A DNA stretch of 64,000 nucleotides. Source: CATQHD01 sp965243165 (GTDB lineage: Bacteria; Actinomycetota; Acidimicrobiia; Spongiisociales; Spongiisociaceae). The number at the start of each line of letters is the position of its first letter. Position 1 is the first letter of the stretch. Under the pieces are notes generated by a model that saw only the letters and a list, made by a program, of their open reading frames with translations, had not been told where the DNA came from and ran no database searches. Where the stretch lies: NCBI GenBank assembly GCA_965243165.1, contig OZ251535.1, forward strand, positions 1,178,001-1,242,000, in the 5' to 3' direction. A program made the position numbers and the translations under genes. Shown here in pieces: positions 24,365 to 32,855 of this stretch.

Positions 24365-25581
24365 GCTGGGCGGCCTGGGCGTTGTCGACGGGGGTGCTGG
24401 TGCTGGCGGCGGTGATCCGGGCCGCCGGGGCCTCCCTGGTGCTCACCCCCCGGGCCGACGCCCTGCACGACGCGGCGGAGGGCCGGGCCGGGGCGGAGGA
24501 GGTGGCCGGGCTGCTCGAAGACCGGGCCCGCCTGCAGCCTTCCCTGTCCCTCGTCCATTCGGTGCTGCTGGTGGCCTCCGCCCTCCCCACCGCCTGGGCG
24601 CTGGGAACCGTATTCGGCGGATGGCGGTTGGCCGCCGCGCTGGCGGCGGCCGGGGCGGTGCTGGTGCTGGTCGGAGAGATGCTGCCCCGGACGCTGGGGC
24701 GGCGGCGGCCCCGCCGGATCGCCTACCGGTTCGCCCGGCTGCTGAGGGCGGCCGTTGCGGCGGGCGGACGGACGGCCGACCTGATCGAGGACGAGGAGGA
24801 CGAGGGCGGAGAGGGCCGCGGGGCGGACGACGGACACGGCCCCGCCGACCGGGAGGAGATACGGCTCATCTCTTCGGTGCTGGAGTTCTCCGGCGCCATC
24901 GTGCGGGAGGTGATGGCCCCCCGCACCGATATGGTGACCCTGAACGCCGGCATGACCACCGACCACGCCTTGGATCTGATCCTCGAACACGGCTTCTCGA
25001 GGGTGCCGGTCGCCGGGGAGGGGGCGGACGACATCGTGGGGGTGGTGTACGCCAAAGACCTGCTGCCCCGGTTGAAGACCCCTTCCGCCGCCGCCTCGGT
25101 CACCGAGATCGCCCGCCCCGCCCACTTCGTCCCCGAGACCAAGCCGGTGCGGGATCTGCTGCGGGAGATGCAGTCCTCCAAGGTGCACATGGCGGTGGTG
25201 GTGGACGAGTTCGGCGGAACCGCCGGGCTGGTGACGATCGAGGATCTGCTGGAGGAGCTGGTGGGGGAGATCGTGGACGAATACGACCCCGAGCCGCGGC
25301 TGGTGCAGCCGCTGGAGGAGGGGGGTTTCCTGGTGGACGCCCGCCTGTCGGTCGACGACCTCGACCGCCTGCTCGAGACCAGCCTGCCGGACGGCGAATG
25401 GGACACGGTGGGCGGCCTGGTGCTGGCGCTGGCGGGGCGGCTCCCGCAGGTGGGGGAGCGCTTCGAGCTGGACGGGGCGGCGCTGACCCCGGTGCGGGTG
25501 CAGGGGCGGCGCATCGAGCAGGTGATGGTCGACCGGTTGGAGGCCGGAGGGCCGGCCCCGGCCCGGCGCCGGCCCTTATGA
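24361..25581 (+). CDS. CorC/HlyC-type CBS-domain protein with CNNM (DUF21) region
   Basis: 406 aa. An N-terminal membrane region of about 135 residues (a shortened or divergent CNNM domain), an acidic linker, two CBS domains (about 180-310; VMAPRTDMVTLN, VVVDEFGGTAGLVTIEDLLEELVGEI) and a C-terminal CorC_HlyC domain (about 320-400). The family is tied to magnesium/cobalt efflux. It starts by overlap with ybeY and is followed by era. Confidence 0.9.
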   Translation: MSWAAWALSTGVLVLAAVIRAAGASLVLTPRADALHDAAEGRAGAEEVAGLLEDRARLQPSLSLVHSVLLVASALPTAWALGTVFGGWRLAAALAAAGAVLVLVGEMLPRTLGRRRPRRIAYRFARLLRAAVAAGGRTADLIEDEEDEGGEGRGADDGHGPADREEIRLISSVLEFSGAIVREVMAPRTDMVTLNAGMTTDHALDLILEHGFSRVPVAGEGADDIVGVVYAKDLLPRLKTPSAAASVTEIARPAHFVPETKPVRDLLREMQSSKVHMAVVVDEFGGTAGLVTIEDLLEELVGEIVDEYDPEPRLVQPLEEGGFLVDARLSVDDLDRLLETSLPDGEWDTVGGLVLALAGRLPQVGERFELDGAALTPVRVQGRRIEQVMVDRLEAGGPAPARRRPL

Positions 25582-25611
25582 AGCTTCGCCCGGTATGAGG
25601 TCCGGCCCGGA

Positions 25612-26511
25612 ATGAGGTCGGGGTTCGCCGCCGTGGTGGGCCGCCCCAACGTCGGCAAGTCCACCCTCATCAACGGGCTGGTGGGCCGCAAGGTCTCGAT
25701 CACCTCTCGGCGGCCGCAGACCACCCGGATGACCGCCCGCGGCGTTCTGAACGCGGCGGACCCGTCCGACCCGGAGAGCCGGGTGCAGATCGTGCTGGTC
25801 GACACCCCCGGCCTCCACCGCCCCCGCACCGCCCTGGGCGAGAAGCTCAACTCGGCCGCCTACCGCGCCCTGGCCGAGGCCGACTGCGCCCTGTTCGTGC
25901 TCGACGCCTCGGCCAAGATCGGGCCGGGCGACCGCCGCATCGCCGAGCGGCTGTTGGAGGCGGGGGCCAAGGACCGGGTGGTGGCGGTGGTCAACAAGGT
26001 GGACATTGCCCCCAAGCCGAAGGTGGCCGCCGCGCTGGCCGAGGCCGCCCGCTGGGATTTCGGGGCCTACGTGCCGGTCTCGGCCCTCACCGGCGACGGC
26101 CTGGAGCGGGTGGCGGCGGAGCTGGCCCCCCGGCTGCCGGAAGGCCCTCCCTACTACCCGCCCGGCGCCTCCTCCGACCAGCCCGACGAGGTGTGGGCGG
26201 CCGAGGCGGTGCGGGAGAAGCTGCTGGGTCTGCTGCGCGAAGAGCTTCCCCATTCGGTGGCGGTCAGGACCCGGTCCATCGAGGAACGGGCGGACGGCTC
26301 GCTGCGCATCGAAGCGGTCGTCTTCGTGGAGCGGGAATCCCAGAAGGGGATCGTGATCGGGGCGGGGGGCGGCGTGCTCCGCCGGGCGGGGACCGGCGCC
26401 CGCCTGGAGATGGAGGAACATTTCTCCCGCCGCGTCTTCCTGGACCTGCGGGTGAAGGTCGAAAAAGACTGGCAGCGCTTCCCCGACCGCATAGAACGGG
26501 TCGGCCTATGA
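25612..26511 (+). CDS. era: GTPase Era
   Basis: 299 aa. The G1 motif GRPNVGKST is at residues 10-18. DTPG (G3), NKVD (G4) and the C-terminal KH domain (about 215-290, ending WQRFPDRIERVGL) follow. Era binds the 3' end of 16S rRNA and helps 30S assembly, at the membrane. ATG 25612 lies 30 bases after the CorC stop, so it is cotranscribed with the preceding genes. Confidence 0.95.
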   Translation: MRSGFAAVVGRPNVGKSTLINGLVGRKVSITSRRPQTTRMTARGVLNAADPSDPESRVQIVLVDTPGLHRPRTALGEKLNSAAYRALAEADCALFVLDASAKIGPGDRRIAERLLEAGAKDRVVAVVNKVDIAPKPKVAAALAEAARWDFGAYVPVSALTGDGLERVAAELAPRLPEGPPYYPPGASSDQPDEVWAAEAVREKLLGLLREELPHSVAVRTRSIEERADGSLRIEAVVFVERESQKGIVIGAGGGVLRRAGTGARLEMEEHFSRRVFLDLRVKVEKDWQRFPDRIERVGL

Positions 26512-26541
26512 ACGAGACGAGGCTGAACCGAACGGAATGAT

Positions 26542-26605
26542 CCCCTGATTCTTCACGAGAGTGGGCGGGCAGATGAAGCAAGCGCCCGCATCCCTTCTGA
26601 CCTGG
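26542..26605. repeat. Composite intergenic repeat, copy B
   Basis: Contains CACGAGAGTGGGCGGGCAGA, then GCAAGCGCCCGCATCC and CTTCTGACC, matching 27081-27127 and 1547-1602. It lies about 30 bases after era. Confidence 0.7.
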
Positions 26606-26758
26606 GGTGATAACAGTGAGGATATCTGACCCTCTTCGGCGCAGTGACAGCCTTGTTCGGTCAACTGGTGCGAACCTAGAAAAAGCCGCAGGATGCCGGC
26701 CTGCCCGGCGGCTGCGGAGTTGGGCGCTTCGCAAAGACAGGCCGATAGAGGTCGTTTA

Positions 26759-27058
26759 TCAGGGGGTTTGACCCGGCGGCGCGGCCAGGCGGTCGATTCG
26801 GGCGGCCAGATCGGTGTCCTTGCGGGTCAGGCCCCCCTCGTCGCGGGTGGTCAGGGTCAGCTTCACCCGGCGGTGTCTGATGTCGATGTCGGGATGGTGG
26901 AACGCCCGTTCGGCCAGCACCGCCGCCGCCGCCGTGAACCCGACCGCTTCGGCGAAGCCGCGGAAGGAGAACGTCTTGGTGATGGCTTCGCCCCGGCGTT
27001 CCCAGCCGGGGTGGGCGCTCAGAAACTCGGAGAGGGCGGCGCCGTCCAAGAGGGCCAT
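26759..27058 (-). CDS. 4a-hydroxytetrahydrobiopterin dehydratase (PCD/DCoH family)
   Basis: 99 aa, the full length of the family. The signature FHHPDIDIRHRRVKLTLTT contains the active-site His pair and the DxxxxYxxV-type strand. It recycles pterin cofactor after aromatic hydroxylation; many bacterial copies act as molybdopterin-related or pterin-binding proteins instead. It is alone on the minus strand between era and recO. Confidence 0.92.
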   Translation of the reverse strand: MALLDGAALSEFLSAHPGWERRGEAITKTFSFRGFAEAVGFTAAAAVLAERAFHHPDIDIRHRRVKLTLTTRDEGGLTRKDTDLAARIDRLAAPPGQTP

Positions 27059-27066
27059 GGCGCAAC

Positions 27067-27203
27067 CTTAACCCCGCAATTCACGAGAGCGGGGCGGGCA
27101 GATGAAACAAGCGCCTGCATCCCTTCTGACCCGGGGCGGCACAGGCAATGACCTCTGGTCAGATATGGGGGGCGGCCGCGACCGGTGAAGCCGCCGCTTC
27201 GGG
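27067..27203. repeat. Composite intergenic repeat, copy C (most complete)
   Basis: Begins with the hairpin CCCCGC (27072-27077)/GCGGGG (27089-27094), then GCGGGCAGATGAAACAAGCG, CCTGCATCCCTTCTGACC, and about 50 bases later CCGGTGAAGCCGCCGCTTCG. This is the same block order as copy A at 1534-1669. Confidence 0.7.
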
Positions 27204-27207
27204 GGCT

Positions 27208-27267
27208 GAGGTGTACGGGCTGATGAACCGGCGCGGGCGGCGGCCCGCCCCGCGGGGCATGAAGGAT
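27208..27267. repeat. Dispersed repeat (partner at 112-170)
   Basis: Same-orientation copy of the 59-base stretch at 112-170, ending 50 bases before recO. Confidence 0.7.
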
Positions 27268-27282
27268 CGGGGTTGCCGCCGT

Positions 27283-27305
27283 TTGTCGTCTTCGCCGTAT
27301 ACCCT
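27283..27305 (+). promoter_or_regulatory. PafBC/RecA-NDp-like promoter of recO
   Basis: TTGTCG (27283-27288), TCT, eight bases, TACCCT (27300-27305). It fits TTGTCR-N3-N8-TAnnnT. The -10 box ends 11 bases before the recO ATG. A repair gene is a sensible target for a damage-inducible promoter. Confidence 0.55.
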
Positions 27306-27316
27306 GAATCCCAAGC

Positions 27317-28045
27317 ATGTCATTGTTCAGCGACCAGGGGATCGTGCTGCGGGGTTACCCGTTCGGGGAGGCCGACCGCATCGTGGTGCTGGTCAGCCCC
27401 AACCAGGGCAAGGTGCGGGCGGTGGCCAAGGGTGTGCGCCGAACCAAGAGCCGCTTCGGGGGCCGGCTGGAGCCCCTCACCCACGTCGACCTGCTGCTCT
27501 ACCAGGGGCGCAGCCTGGCCACCGTTACCCAGGTGTCCGTGATCGAGCCCTTCCCCCGCCTGCGGCTCGACCTCGATGCGGTGATGACCGCCGGGGCCAT
27601 GGCGGAGGCGGTGGGCAAGGCAACGGTCGAAGGCGAGCCCTCCCACCGCCTGTTCCTGCTGCTGCAGCGGGGCCTCCACGCCCTCGAATCCGGGGCCGGA
27701 GGGATGGACCTGATGGCCTCCTTCCTGCTGAAGATGATGGACGCCCTCGGCCAGGCCCCCGCCCTGAGCGGCTGCGCCGGCTGCGGCCGGGCGGGGCCGC
27801 ATGACCGGTTCAGCCTGGCGGGCGGAGGCCTGTTCTGCCCCGCCTGCGACCTGGGGCGGGCCTTCCGGCTGCGGGAGGGCCTGGCCGCCTACATGTCCGG
27901 GCTGGCGTCCGCCTCCTTCTCTCGATTCTGCGGCCCCGACGGGGAGATGGCCGCCGAAGCGGTCGGCCTGGCCCGGCGGTTCGCCGAATACCACATCGAA
28001 TCGGGGCTGGCCGGGCTCGCCTACGGCGGGGTGAACGGTGGATAG
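27317..28045 (+). CDS. recO: DNA repair protein RecO
   Basis: 242 aa. An N-terminal OB fold (about 1-80; DQGIVLRGYPFGEADRIVVL), a helical middle and a zinc site CAGC/CPAC (about residues 154-179). RecO loads RecA on SSB-coated DNA with RecR. A damage-type promoter lies directly upstream. Its end overlaps uppS by eight bases, so the two are coupled. Confidence 0.93.
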   Translation: MSLFSDQGIVLRGYPFGEADRIVVLVSPNQGKVRAVAKGVRRTKSRFGGRLEPLTHVDLLLYQGRSLATVTQVSVIEPFPRLRLDLDAVMTAGAMAEAVGKATVEGEPSHRLFLLLQRGLHALESGAGGMDLMASFLLKMMDALGQAPALSGCAGCGRAGPHDRFSLAGGGLFCPACDLGRAFRLREGLAAYMSGLASASFSRFCGPDGEMAAEAVGLARRFAEYHIESGLAGLAYGGVNGG

Positions 28046-28838
28046 GGCCGGCGGCGGAGAGGGGCCGGAGGGGGCGGGCGCCGGCCTCGACCTCGGAGCC
28101 CTCGACGCCGGGCGGATCCCCGTCCACCTGGGCTTGATCATGGACGGCAACGGACGGTGGGCGGCCGCCCGCGGCCTGCCCAGGACCGCCGGCCACGCCG
28201 CCGGAGAGCAGGCGCTGTTCGACTGCGTGGAGGGCGCCCTGGCCGCCGGCCTGGAGTGGATGTCCGCCTACACCTTCTCCACCGAGAACTGGAGGCGGGA
28301 CCCCGAGGAGGTGGCCTTCCTCATGTGGTTCAACGAGGACGTGCTGCTGCGGAGGCTGGACTCCCTGCACGGCATGGGGGTGCGGGTGCGCTTCATGGGC
28401 GGCCTGGACGACCCCCGCATCCCGGACCGCAACCGCCGACTCATGGCCGACGCCGCCCGCCGCACCGCCCGCAACCGCCGCCTCCAGCTGGTGCTGGCCT
28501 TCAACTACGGCGGGCGGGGCGAGATCGTGCGGGCCGCCCGCTCCCTGGCGCAGGAGGCGGCCTCCGGCCTGCTGGCGTCCGGCTCGGTCTCCGAAGCCGA
28601 CCTGGCCGCCCGCCTTTTCATACCCGAGATGCCCGACCCGGATCTGATCGTGCGCACCTCCGGCGAGATGCGCATCTCCAATTTCCTGCTGTGGGGCAGC
28701 GCCTACGCCGAGCTGGTCTTCACCGACGTCCTGTGGCCGGACTTCGGCGCCCAGGACCTGGTGGACGCAGTGGCCGAGTACCAGCGGCGCCGGCGGCGCT
28801 TCGGGGGCGCCGCCCGGGAGGCCTCCGGCCGGGTGTGA
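28038..28838 (+). CDS. uppS: Isoprenyl transferase (undecaprenyl diphosphate synthase family)
   Basis: 266 aa. A cis-prenyltransferase making the polyprenyl diphosphate carrier for cell-wall synthesis. D36 in IMDGNGRWA is the catalytic Asp. AYTFSTENW and the C-terminal RTSGEMRISNFLLWGSAYAE are diagnostic. The first 25 residues (Gly/Glu-rich) are an extension. GTG 28038 lies inside recO. Confidence 0.94.
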   Translation: MDRAGGGEGPEGAGAGLDLGALDAGRIPVHLGLIMDGNGRWAAARGLPRTAGHAAGEQALFDCVEGALAAGLEWMSAYTFSTENWRRDPEEVAFLMWFNEDVLLRRLDSLHGMGVRVRFMGGLDDPRIPDRNRRLMADAARRTARNRRLQLVLAFNYGGRGEIVRAARSLAQEAASGLLASGSVSEADLAARLFIPEMPDPDLIVRTSGEMRISNFLLWGSAYAELVFTDVLWPDFGAQDLVDAVAEYQRRRRRFGGAAREASGRV

Positions 28839-28897
28839 ACGGCGGGCAGGTACCATCACCCCCCGGACCGCGAGAAGACTGCGAGGGAGCCGGCCCG

Positions 28898-30211
28898 ATG
28901 GCGCAGCCCGCCTTCGATCAGATAGTGAACCTGGCCAAGAAGCGGGGGTTCGTGTTCCAGGCCTCCGAGATCTACGGAGGGCTGCGGTCCGCCTACGACT
29001 ACGGACCGCTGGGCGCCGCTCTGTTGCGCAACGTCAAGGACGCCTGGTGGCGGTCGATGGTGCAGCTCCGGGGCGACGTGGTGGGGTTGGACTCGGCGGT
29101 CATCCAGGCGCCGCGGGTGTGGGAGGCGTCGGGCCACGCCGAAGCCTTCCACGATCCGCTGGTGGAATGCACCGCCTGCCATGCCCGGCGCCGGCTCGAC
29201 AAGCTGGACGACCCCGGCCGCTGCCCGGCCTGCGGGGCGGCCGGGACCTTCACCGAGGCCAAGGACTTCAACCTGATGTTCACCACCCACATGGGGCCGG
29301 TGGCCGGCGAAGGCAACCGCGTGTACCTGCGCCCCGAGACCGCCCAGGGCATCTTCATCAACTTCGAGAACGTGCGCCGCACGGCTCGCCGCAAGCTCCC
29401 GTTCGGCATCGCCCAGCTCGGCAAGTCCTTCCGCAACGAGATCACCCCCGGCCAGTTCGTGTTCCGCACCCGCGAGTTCGAGCAGATGGAGATGGAGTAC
29501 TTCACCCGCCCCGAGGAGGCGGAGCAGTGGTTCGAGTACTGGGTGGAGGAGCGGAAGGCCTGGTACCTCGGCTTGGGAATGCAGGCCGGCAACCTCCGGC
29601 TGCGCGCCCACGAAGGCGGCGAGCTGGCCCACTATGCGGCGGCCACCTACGACGTGGAGTACCGCTTTCCCTGGGGGTGGGACGAGCTGGAAGGGATCGC
29701 CAACCGCACCGATTTCGACCTGCGCCGCCATACGGAGTTCTCCGGCAAGGACCTCACCTACTTCGACCAGGAGGCGGGGGAGCGGTTCTTCCCCCACGTG
29801 ATCGAGCCGGCGGCGGGGGCGACCCGGGCCGCCTTCGCCTTCTTGGTAGACGCCCACCATGAGGAGGAGGTGCGGGGCCAGACCAGGACGGTGCTGCGCC
29901 TCGACCCCCGCCTCGCCCCGGTCAAGGCGGCGGTGCTGCCTCTGTCGAAGAAACCCGACCTGGTGGAAGCAACGGAGCGGGCGGCCGCCCTGCTCCGCCC
30001 CCGCTGGGACATCGAGGTGGACGTCACCCAGGCCATCGGGCGGCGCTACCGGCGGCAGGACGAGATCGGGACGCCCTACTGTGTAACCGTGGACTTCGAC
30101 ACCCTCGACGACCAGGCGGTTACCGTGCGGGAGCGGGACACCATGGCCCAGGACCGGGTCGGCCTCGACTCCCTGGCCGGGTACATGGCCGACCGTCTGG
30201 AGGTTGTCTGA
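28898..30211 (+). CDS. glyS: Glycyl-tRNA synthetase, dimeric (eukaryotic/archaeal type)
   Basis: 437 aa, class II synthetase. Begins FDQIVNLAKKRGFVFQASEIYGG. It has a zinc site CTAC/CPAC (about 91-112), RPETAQGIFINF, motif 2 FRNEITPGQFVFRTREFEQME and a C-terminal anticodon-binding domain (from about 340). This single-chain alpha2 type replaces the GlyQ/GlyS tetramer in actinobacteria. ATG 28898 is the family start; the open frame continues upstream only by chance. The YceI gene overlaps its stop (TGATG). Confidence 0.95.
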   Translation: MAQPAFDQIVNLAKKRGFVFQASEIYGGLRSAYDYGPLGAALLRNVKDAWWRSMVQLRGDVVGLDSAVIQAPRVWEASGHAEAFHDPLVECTACHARRRLDKLDDPGRCPACGAAGTFTEAKDFNLMFTTHMGPVAGEGNRVYLRPETAQGIFINFENVRRTARRKLPFGIAQLGKSFRNEITPGQFVFRTREFEQMEMEYFTRPEEAEQWFEYWVEERKAWYLGLGMQAGNLRLRAHEGGELAHYAAATYDVEYRFPWGWDELEGIANRTDFDLRRHTEFSGKDLTYFDQEAGERFFPHVIEPAAGATRAAFAFLVDAHHEEEVRGQTRTVLRLDPRLAPVKAAVLPLSKKPDLVEATERAAALLRPRWDIEVDVTQAIGRRYRRQDEIGTPYCVTVDFDTLDDQAVTVRERDTMAQDRVGLDSLAGYMADRLEVV

Positions 30212-30981
30212 TGCTGAAGAAGGCGGGTGCGGCGGCGGGTGCGGCCGCGTTGCTGGCCGCCGGGGTGATCGCCTACGTGTGGTTCTCGGGCGGCAGCGGC
30301 GAGCCGAGCGCTCCGGTTACCGCCCCGCCGGTGGCCGCCCCCTCGTCCGCGGCCGATGCTCCGCCGGAGACGGCCGCCGCCGCTGCTGCGGACGCGGCGG
30401 ACAGCGGACCCGAGACCGCGAACGGGGGCGCGGGGGCGGTGGTGTTCCGGATCGACGGGGAGCGCTCGTCGGTGCGGTTCGAGATCGACGAGCTGCTGAA
30501 CGGCGACCCCAAGCGGGTGGTGGGCGTCACCTCCGAAGCGGCGGGGGAGGTGTTGGTCGACTTCGATGATCCGCCCGCCTCCCGGATCGGCGAGATCGTC
30601 GTCAACGTGCGCACCCTGGAGACCGATTCGGGTTTCCGGGACCGGGCGATGCGCGGCCCCATCCTGGGTTCGGCCCGGGACGAGAACGAGTTCGCCGTCT
30701 TCGAACCCTCCTCGATCGAGGGCCTCCCCGCCCGGGCCGAGGTCGGCGCCCGGCTGCCCCTCACCGTCGCCGGGGGTCTGACCCTGAGCGGGGCGACCCG
30801 CCCGGTGGTGTTCGAAATAGAGGTGGAGCTGGTGTCCTCCGACCTGATCCGGGTGACCGGCTCTGCGCTGGTGCTCCGCTCCGACTTCGGGCTGACCATC
30901 CCCGCCGTCCCAGGGGTCAGCAACGTTTCCGACGAGATACTGCTGGCCCTCGACCTGGTTGCGGCGGCCGTCCGGAGCTGA
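30211..30981 (+). CDS. YceI-family secreted/anchored lipid-binding protein
   Basis: 256 aa. An N-terminal hydrophobic segment (about 5-28) serves as signal or anchor, then a Pro/Ala-rich linker to about 75 and the YceI beta-barrel (about 80-255; VVFRIDGERSSVRFEIDELL, FAVFEPSSIEG, LTLSGATRPVVFEIEVELV). The family binds polyisoprenoid or amphiphilic ligands. Its place after uppS and glyS is consistent with polyprenyl handling but does not prove it. Confidence 0.87.
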   Translation: MLKKAGAAAGAAALLAAGVIAYVWFSGGSGEPSAPVTAPPVAAPSSAADAPPETAAAAAADAADSGPETANGGAGAVVFRIDGERSSVRFEIDELLNGDPKRVVGVTSEAAGEVLVDFDDPPASRIGEIVVNVRTLETDSGFRDRAMRGPILGSARDENEFAVFEPSSIEGLPARAEVGARLPLTVAGGLTLSGATRPVVFEIEVELVSSDLIRVTGSALVLRSDFGLTIPAVPGVSNVSDEILLALDLVAAAVRS

Positions 30982-31095
30982 GCTCACGGTCTGTCGAGGC
31001 CCGGGGCAAACGGCTGGGAACGCGAAAAAAATTCCTGCATAGAGGGCGTTTCGGCCGGGCGGAGCGGCCGGGGCCGGTTTACACTCCTCGAAGGT

Positions 31096-32850
31096 ATGGC
31101 TGCTGATCGCGACGACTTGGAGCGCATCCGGGAAGCGGTGAACCTGGTCGAGATGTTCGAGGGGGTGACCGCGGTTCAGAAGGTGAGAGGGTCGTTCAAA
31201 GCCCTGTGCCCCTTCCACACCGAGAAGACGCCCTCCCTGTCCATCGACCCGGCCCGGGGCCTCTACCACTGCTTCGGGTGCGGGGCCGGGGGCGATGTAT
31301 TCACCTTCATGCAGGAGACCAGGGGCCTGTCCTTCGTCGAGGCCTTGGAGACACTGGCCGACCAGACCGGGATCGCGATCCGGCGCGACCCCGGGTCTTC
31401 CCAACGCCGGGATCGGCGCAAGCGGCTGGCGGAGGCGGTCGAGGAGGCGGGCCGGTTCTACCACGACCGGCTCAGGCAGGCCCCCGACGCCGGGCATGCC
31501 CGTTCCTACCTGCGGGGGAGGGGGTACGGCGGGGAGGTGGTCGAGCAGTTCGAGCTGGGCTATTCCCCGGATGAGTTCGACGCCTTGGTCGCCCACCTCC
31601 GCGGCCGGGGCTTCAAGGAGCGGGAGATCGCGGCGGCCGGGCTGGCCCGCCAAGGCAGGAACGGGCGCCTGATCGACCTGATGCGGGGCCGCCTGATGTT
31701 CCCGATCCGCAACGCGGCGGGCGTCATGGCGGGGTTCGGGGGCCGGCTGCTGGAGGGGGAGGGGCCCAAGTATCTGAACACCTCCGAGACCCCCCTCTAC
31801 AAGAAGGGCAGGCTGCTCTACGGGCTGGACCGCTCCCGTTCGGCCATCAGCCGGGAGGGGACGGCGGTGGTGGTGGAGGGGTACACGGACGTGATCGCCT
31901 TCCACATCGCCGGCCTGCCCCTGGCGGTGGCCGCCTGCGGCACTTCGCTGGGGGAGGGCCATTTCGACCTGCTCCGCCGGTTCGCCTCCCGGATCGTGCT
32001 GGCCTTCGACGCCGACGAAGCCGGGGCCGGGGCGGTGGTGAGGGGGGATGAGCTGCGGATCGCCGCCGACCTAGACCTCGAACTGCGGGTGGCCGCCCTG
32101 CCCGAGGGCCGAGACCCGGCCGACTTGGTGCGGGAGGGGCAGGGGCGGCGGCTGGCCGAGGCGGTGGACGGCGCCGCGGCCATGACCCGCTTCCGCATCG
32201 ACCGGATACTGGCGCGCCATGACCTGGCCGAACCCGAATCCGCCGTCCGGGCGGCGGCGGAGGCGGCGGCGATGATAGCCCGCCATCCCGACGGCATGGC
32301 CCGCCACCGGTATGCCTCGGATGTGGCGGTGCGCACCCGCACCAGCCCGGAGGCGGTGCTGGCCGAGGTGCGGCAGGCGCTGGGCCGCTCGAGAGGGTCC
32401 GTCCGCCCGGGTGCAAGCGCCTCCCCCTCCCCGCCGCCCCGCCCGCCGGAGCGGTCCGAGGCGGATCTGCTGCGGCGCCTGATGGCGGGCGAGGCCCCGG
32501 CGGAGCGGGTCTCGCCCGAACTGTTCGACCACCCCGCCGCCCGGCGGCTGGCCTCCTGGCTGCTGGAGGCGGGGCGCCGCCTCCCCTCCGGCGGGCCGGT
32601 TCCCATCCAGGGCATAGAAGACCAGGAGCTGGCCGCGCTGGCCCGGGAGCTGGGGCTGCGGCGCGAACCGCCGCCCCTGCCGGCCGAAGACGTGCTGGCC
32701 CATCTGGAGGAACGCTCCATGAAGCGTCGGAAAGATCAATTGCGCCTCCGGCTCGAATCCCTCGACCCCGGCGGGGACGGCGGGGAATTCACCCGGACGA
32801 TGGAGCAGCTGACGGACCTGCAGCGCCGCAGCTCCGGGGCGGGCGGATAG
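31096..32850 (+). CDS. dnaG: DNA primase
   Basis: 584 aa. An N-terminal CHC2 zinc finger (CPFHTEKTPSLSIDPARG then CFGC, about 38-64), a catalytic core and the TOPRIM domain (VVVEGYTDVIAFH, LAFDADEAGAGA, about 255-340), then a helicase-binding C-terminus. It makes RNA primers for replication. TACACT at 31080-31085 lies ten bases before ATG 31096. It runs directly into rpoD (5-base gap), the conserved macromolecular-synthesis arrangement. Confidence 0.95.
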   Translation: MAADRDDLERIREAVNLVEMFEGVTAVQKVRGSFKALCPFHTEKTPSLSIDPARGLYHCFGCGAGGDVFTFMQETRGLSFVEALETLADQTGIAIRRDPGSSQRRDRRKRLAEAVEEAGRFYHDRLRQAPDAGHARSYLRGRGYGGEVVEQFELGYSPDEFDALVAHLRGRGFKEREIAAAGLARQGRNGRLIDLMRGRLMFPIRNAAGVMAGFGGRLLEGEGPKYLNTSETPLYKKGRLLYGLDRSRSAISREGTAVVVEGYTDVIAFHIAGLPLAVAACGTSLGEGHFDLLRRFASRIVLAFDADEAGAGAVVRGDELRIAADLDLELRVAALPEGRDPADLVREGQGRRLAEAVDGAAAMTRFRIDRILARHDLAEPESAVRAAAEAAAMIARHPDGMARHRYASDVAVRTRTSPEAVLAEVRQALGRSRGSVRPGASASPSPPPRPPERSEADLLRRLMAGEAPAERVSPELFDHPAARRLASWLLEAGRRLPSGGPVPIQGIEDQELAALARELGLRREPPPLPAEDVLAHLEERSMKRRKDQLRLRLESLDPGGDGGEFTRTMEQLTDLQRRSSGAGG

Positions 32851-32855
32851 CAGGC

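Noticed and set aside
26620..26660. Additional damage-type promoter (minus-strand TGTCACTG near 26641)
   Set aside because: No TAnnnT follows at the required distance.
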